A stretch of 8,436 nucleotides of DNA from Marinosulfonomonas sp. Lineage in GTDB: Bacteria; Pseudomonadota; Alphaproteobacteria; Rhodobacterales; Rhodobacteraceae. The stretch's first letter is position 1, and the number at the start of each line of letters is the position of its first letter. Location: the NCBI GenBank assembly GCA_022712735.1, contig JAFLKA010000416.1, positions 1 to 8,436 on the forward strand. The letters run 5' to 3'. The notes below the pieces were generated by a model that worked only from the letters and a program-made list of their open reading frames with translations, was not told the origin of the DNA and made no database searches. Shown here piece by piece: positions 7,314 to 8,436 of this stretch. A program made the position numbers and the translations under genes.

Positions 7314-8436
7314 ACGCGCCAACCTCTGATGCCATCCTAGAACGGATGATGTCGCTGCACCCTAAAATCATCGATTTGACGCTGGGTCGTGTCCACGCGT
7401 TGCTGGCCGCCCTTGACCACCCTGAACGAAAACTCCCCCCCGTGATCCACATCGCGGGCACCAATGGTAAGGGATCAACCCAGGCGATGATCCGCGCCGG
7501 GCTTGAGGGGGCAGGCTGTGCCGTCCACGCCTATACCTCGCCGCATCTGGCGCGGTTTCACGAGCGCATTCTGTTGGCGGGCGAACATATTTCGGAACCC
7601 GCCCTGACCGATCTGCTGGACCGCTGCTATACGGCGAACAACGGCGAGACCATCACCTATTTCGAAATCACCACCATCGCAGGTATCCTTGCCTTCACCG
7701 AGGTTCCTGCGGATTACACCCTGCTCGAGGTCGGCCTTGGCGGGCTGCTGGACGCGACCAATGTCGTGGACAGGCCCGCGCTGACCGTGATCACGCCGGT
7801 GTCCATCGACCACACCCAGTTTCTGGGCGAAACCCTGCCCGAAATTGCGCGGGAAAAGGCGGGGATCATCAAACGCGGTGTGCCTTGCGTGGTTGGCCCG
7901 CAACCTGACGCAGCGCTTGAAGTGATCGAGGCCACCGCCAACCGGCTCGGCGCTCCGCTACTCGCCTATGGCCAGCACTGGCACGTTTACGAGGAACGTG
8001 GGCGGCTGATCTATCAGGACGAAACCGGCCTGCTGGATCTGCCCCTGCCCAACCTGATCGGCGCGCACCAAATTCAGAACGCAGGCATTGCGCTCGCTGC
8101 CCTGCGCCACCTCGGGTTTGACGAAACTGCCTGCGAGGCTGCCGTCACCAACGCCACATGGCCCGCCCGCCTGCAACACTTGCGCCACGGCCCGCTGATT
8201 GATGCGGCAGACGCGGCGGAACTCTGGCTTGATGGCGGTCACAACCCCGCTGCGGGGCACGCATTGGCCGAGGCTCTAACCCGCCTCCCCAGCCGCCCGC
8301 TGCACCTGATCTGCGGCATGCTGAATACCAAGGATGTCACGGGTTATTTGCGCCCCTTGGCCGCGATTGCCCAATCCCTGCACGCGGTTTCGATCCCGAA
8401 CGAGGTAAACACCCTGCCCGCTGCCGACACCGCCAA
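7310..8436 (+). CDS. folC: Folylpolyglutamate synthase / dihydrofolate synthase, runs off the right edge
   Basis: FolC adds glutamate to dihydropteroate and to reduced folates using ATP, in the cytosol. The visible 375 codons cover the Mur-ligase-like ATPase domain and part of the C-terminal domain. Motifs: P-loop GTNGKGS (50-56), [13 protein letters not shown] (75-87), EITTIAG (119-125), EVGLGG (140-145) with DATNVVD (148-154), SIDHTQFLG (165-173), REKAGIIK (181-188, with Lys183 at the position carbamylated in homologues), WPARLQ, and LDGGHNP for the C-terminal domain. Residue 146 is Leu where the family motif GGRLDATN has Arg. Translation starts at GTG 7310-7312, overlapping the accD stop by four bases; this is the usual accD-folC arrangement, and no separate promoter is needed. 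Perhaps 50 or so residues are missing at the right edge. Confidence 0.96.
   Translation, partial: MNAPTSDAILERMMSLHPKIIDLTLGRVHALLAALDHPERKLPPVIHIAGTNGKGSTQAMIRAGLEGAGCAVHAYTSPHLARFHERILLAGEHISEPALTDLLDRCYTANNGETITYFEITTIAGILAFTEVPADYTLLEVGLGGLLDATNVVDRPALTVITPVSIDHTQFLGETLPEIAREKAGIIKRGVPCVVGPQPDAALEVIEATANRLGAPLLAYGQHWHVYEERGRLIYQDETGLLDLPLPNLIGAHQIQNAGIALAALRHLGFDETACEAAVTNATWPARLQHLRHGPLIDAADAAELWLDGGHNPAAGHALAEALTRLPSRPLHLICGMLNTKDVTGYLRPLAAIAQSLHAVSIPNEVNTLPAADTA

Noticed and set aside
7475..7941. Minus-strand open frames opposite folC
   Set aside because: Antisense to strongly conserved folC motifs, without ribosome sites or recognisable domains.

Overview
The window reads as ordinary chromosome of a marine-type alphaproteobacterium, most likely Rhodobacteraceae (Roseobacter group). 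Supporting this are the high G+C of most genes, the accD-folC pair, a recognisable Roseobacter-type conserved protein (DUF6478-like), and a lipoprotein gene coupled to ilvD. The genus cannot be fixed from the sequence alone. Ten protein genes are supported and two run off the window edges. There is no tRNA, rRNA, insertion sequence, CRISPR array or phage gene, and no stretch over about 130 bases lacks a gene.

Left block, all on the minus strand (read from high to low coordinates): a small gene for a lone ParB-N domain protein (5346-5098), a 4-TM membrane protein of unusually low G+C (5084-4653), ilvD for dihydroxy-acid dehydratase (4522-2789), a lipoprotein gene beginning two bases after the ilvD stop (2786-2130), a DUF6478-like protein (2021-1248), a 126-residue conserved hypothetical (1220-840), and the N-terminal third of fadH, 2,4-dienoyl-CoA reductase (767 to beyond base 1). 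ilvD appears to have its own promoter in the 130-base gap before it. A weak terminator may separate the lipoprotein gene from the DUF6478 gene.

Right block, all on the plus strand: a CPBP-family intramembrane protease (5421-6302), accD, the carboxyltransferase beta subunit of acetyl-CoA carboxylase (6366-7313), and folC, folylpolyglutamate/dihydrofolate synthase (7310 to beyond the end). A good sigma-70-type promoter (TTGATC, 17 bases, GATAAT) sits just before accD, and accD and folC overlap by four bases. The two blocks diverge from a 74-base region containing a perfect 6-bp inverted repeat just before the CPBP start.

Most of this is core metabolism: branched-chain amino acid synthesis (ilvD), the first step of fatty acid synthesis (accD), folate polyglutamylation (folC) and unsaturated fatty acid degradation (fadH). 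I do not see a clearly new system. The parts most worth a second look are the ParB-N/low-G+C membrane protein pair between ilvD and the CPBP protease, the structured G-rich leader of ilvD, and an altered GGRLDATN motif in FolC.
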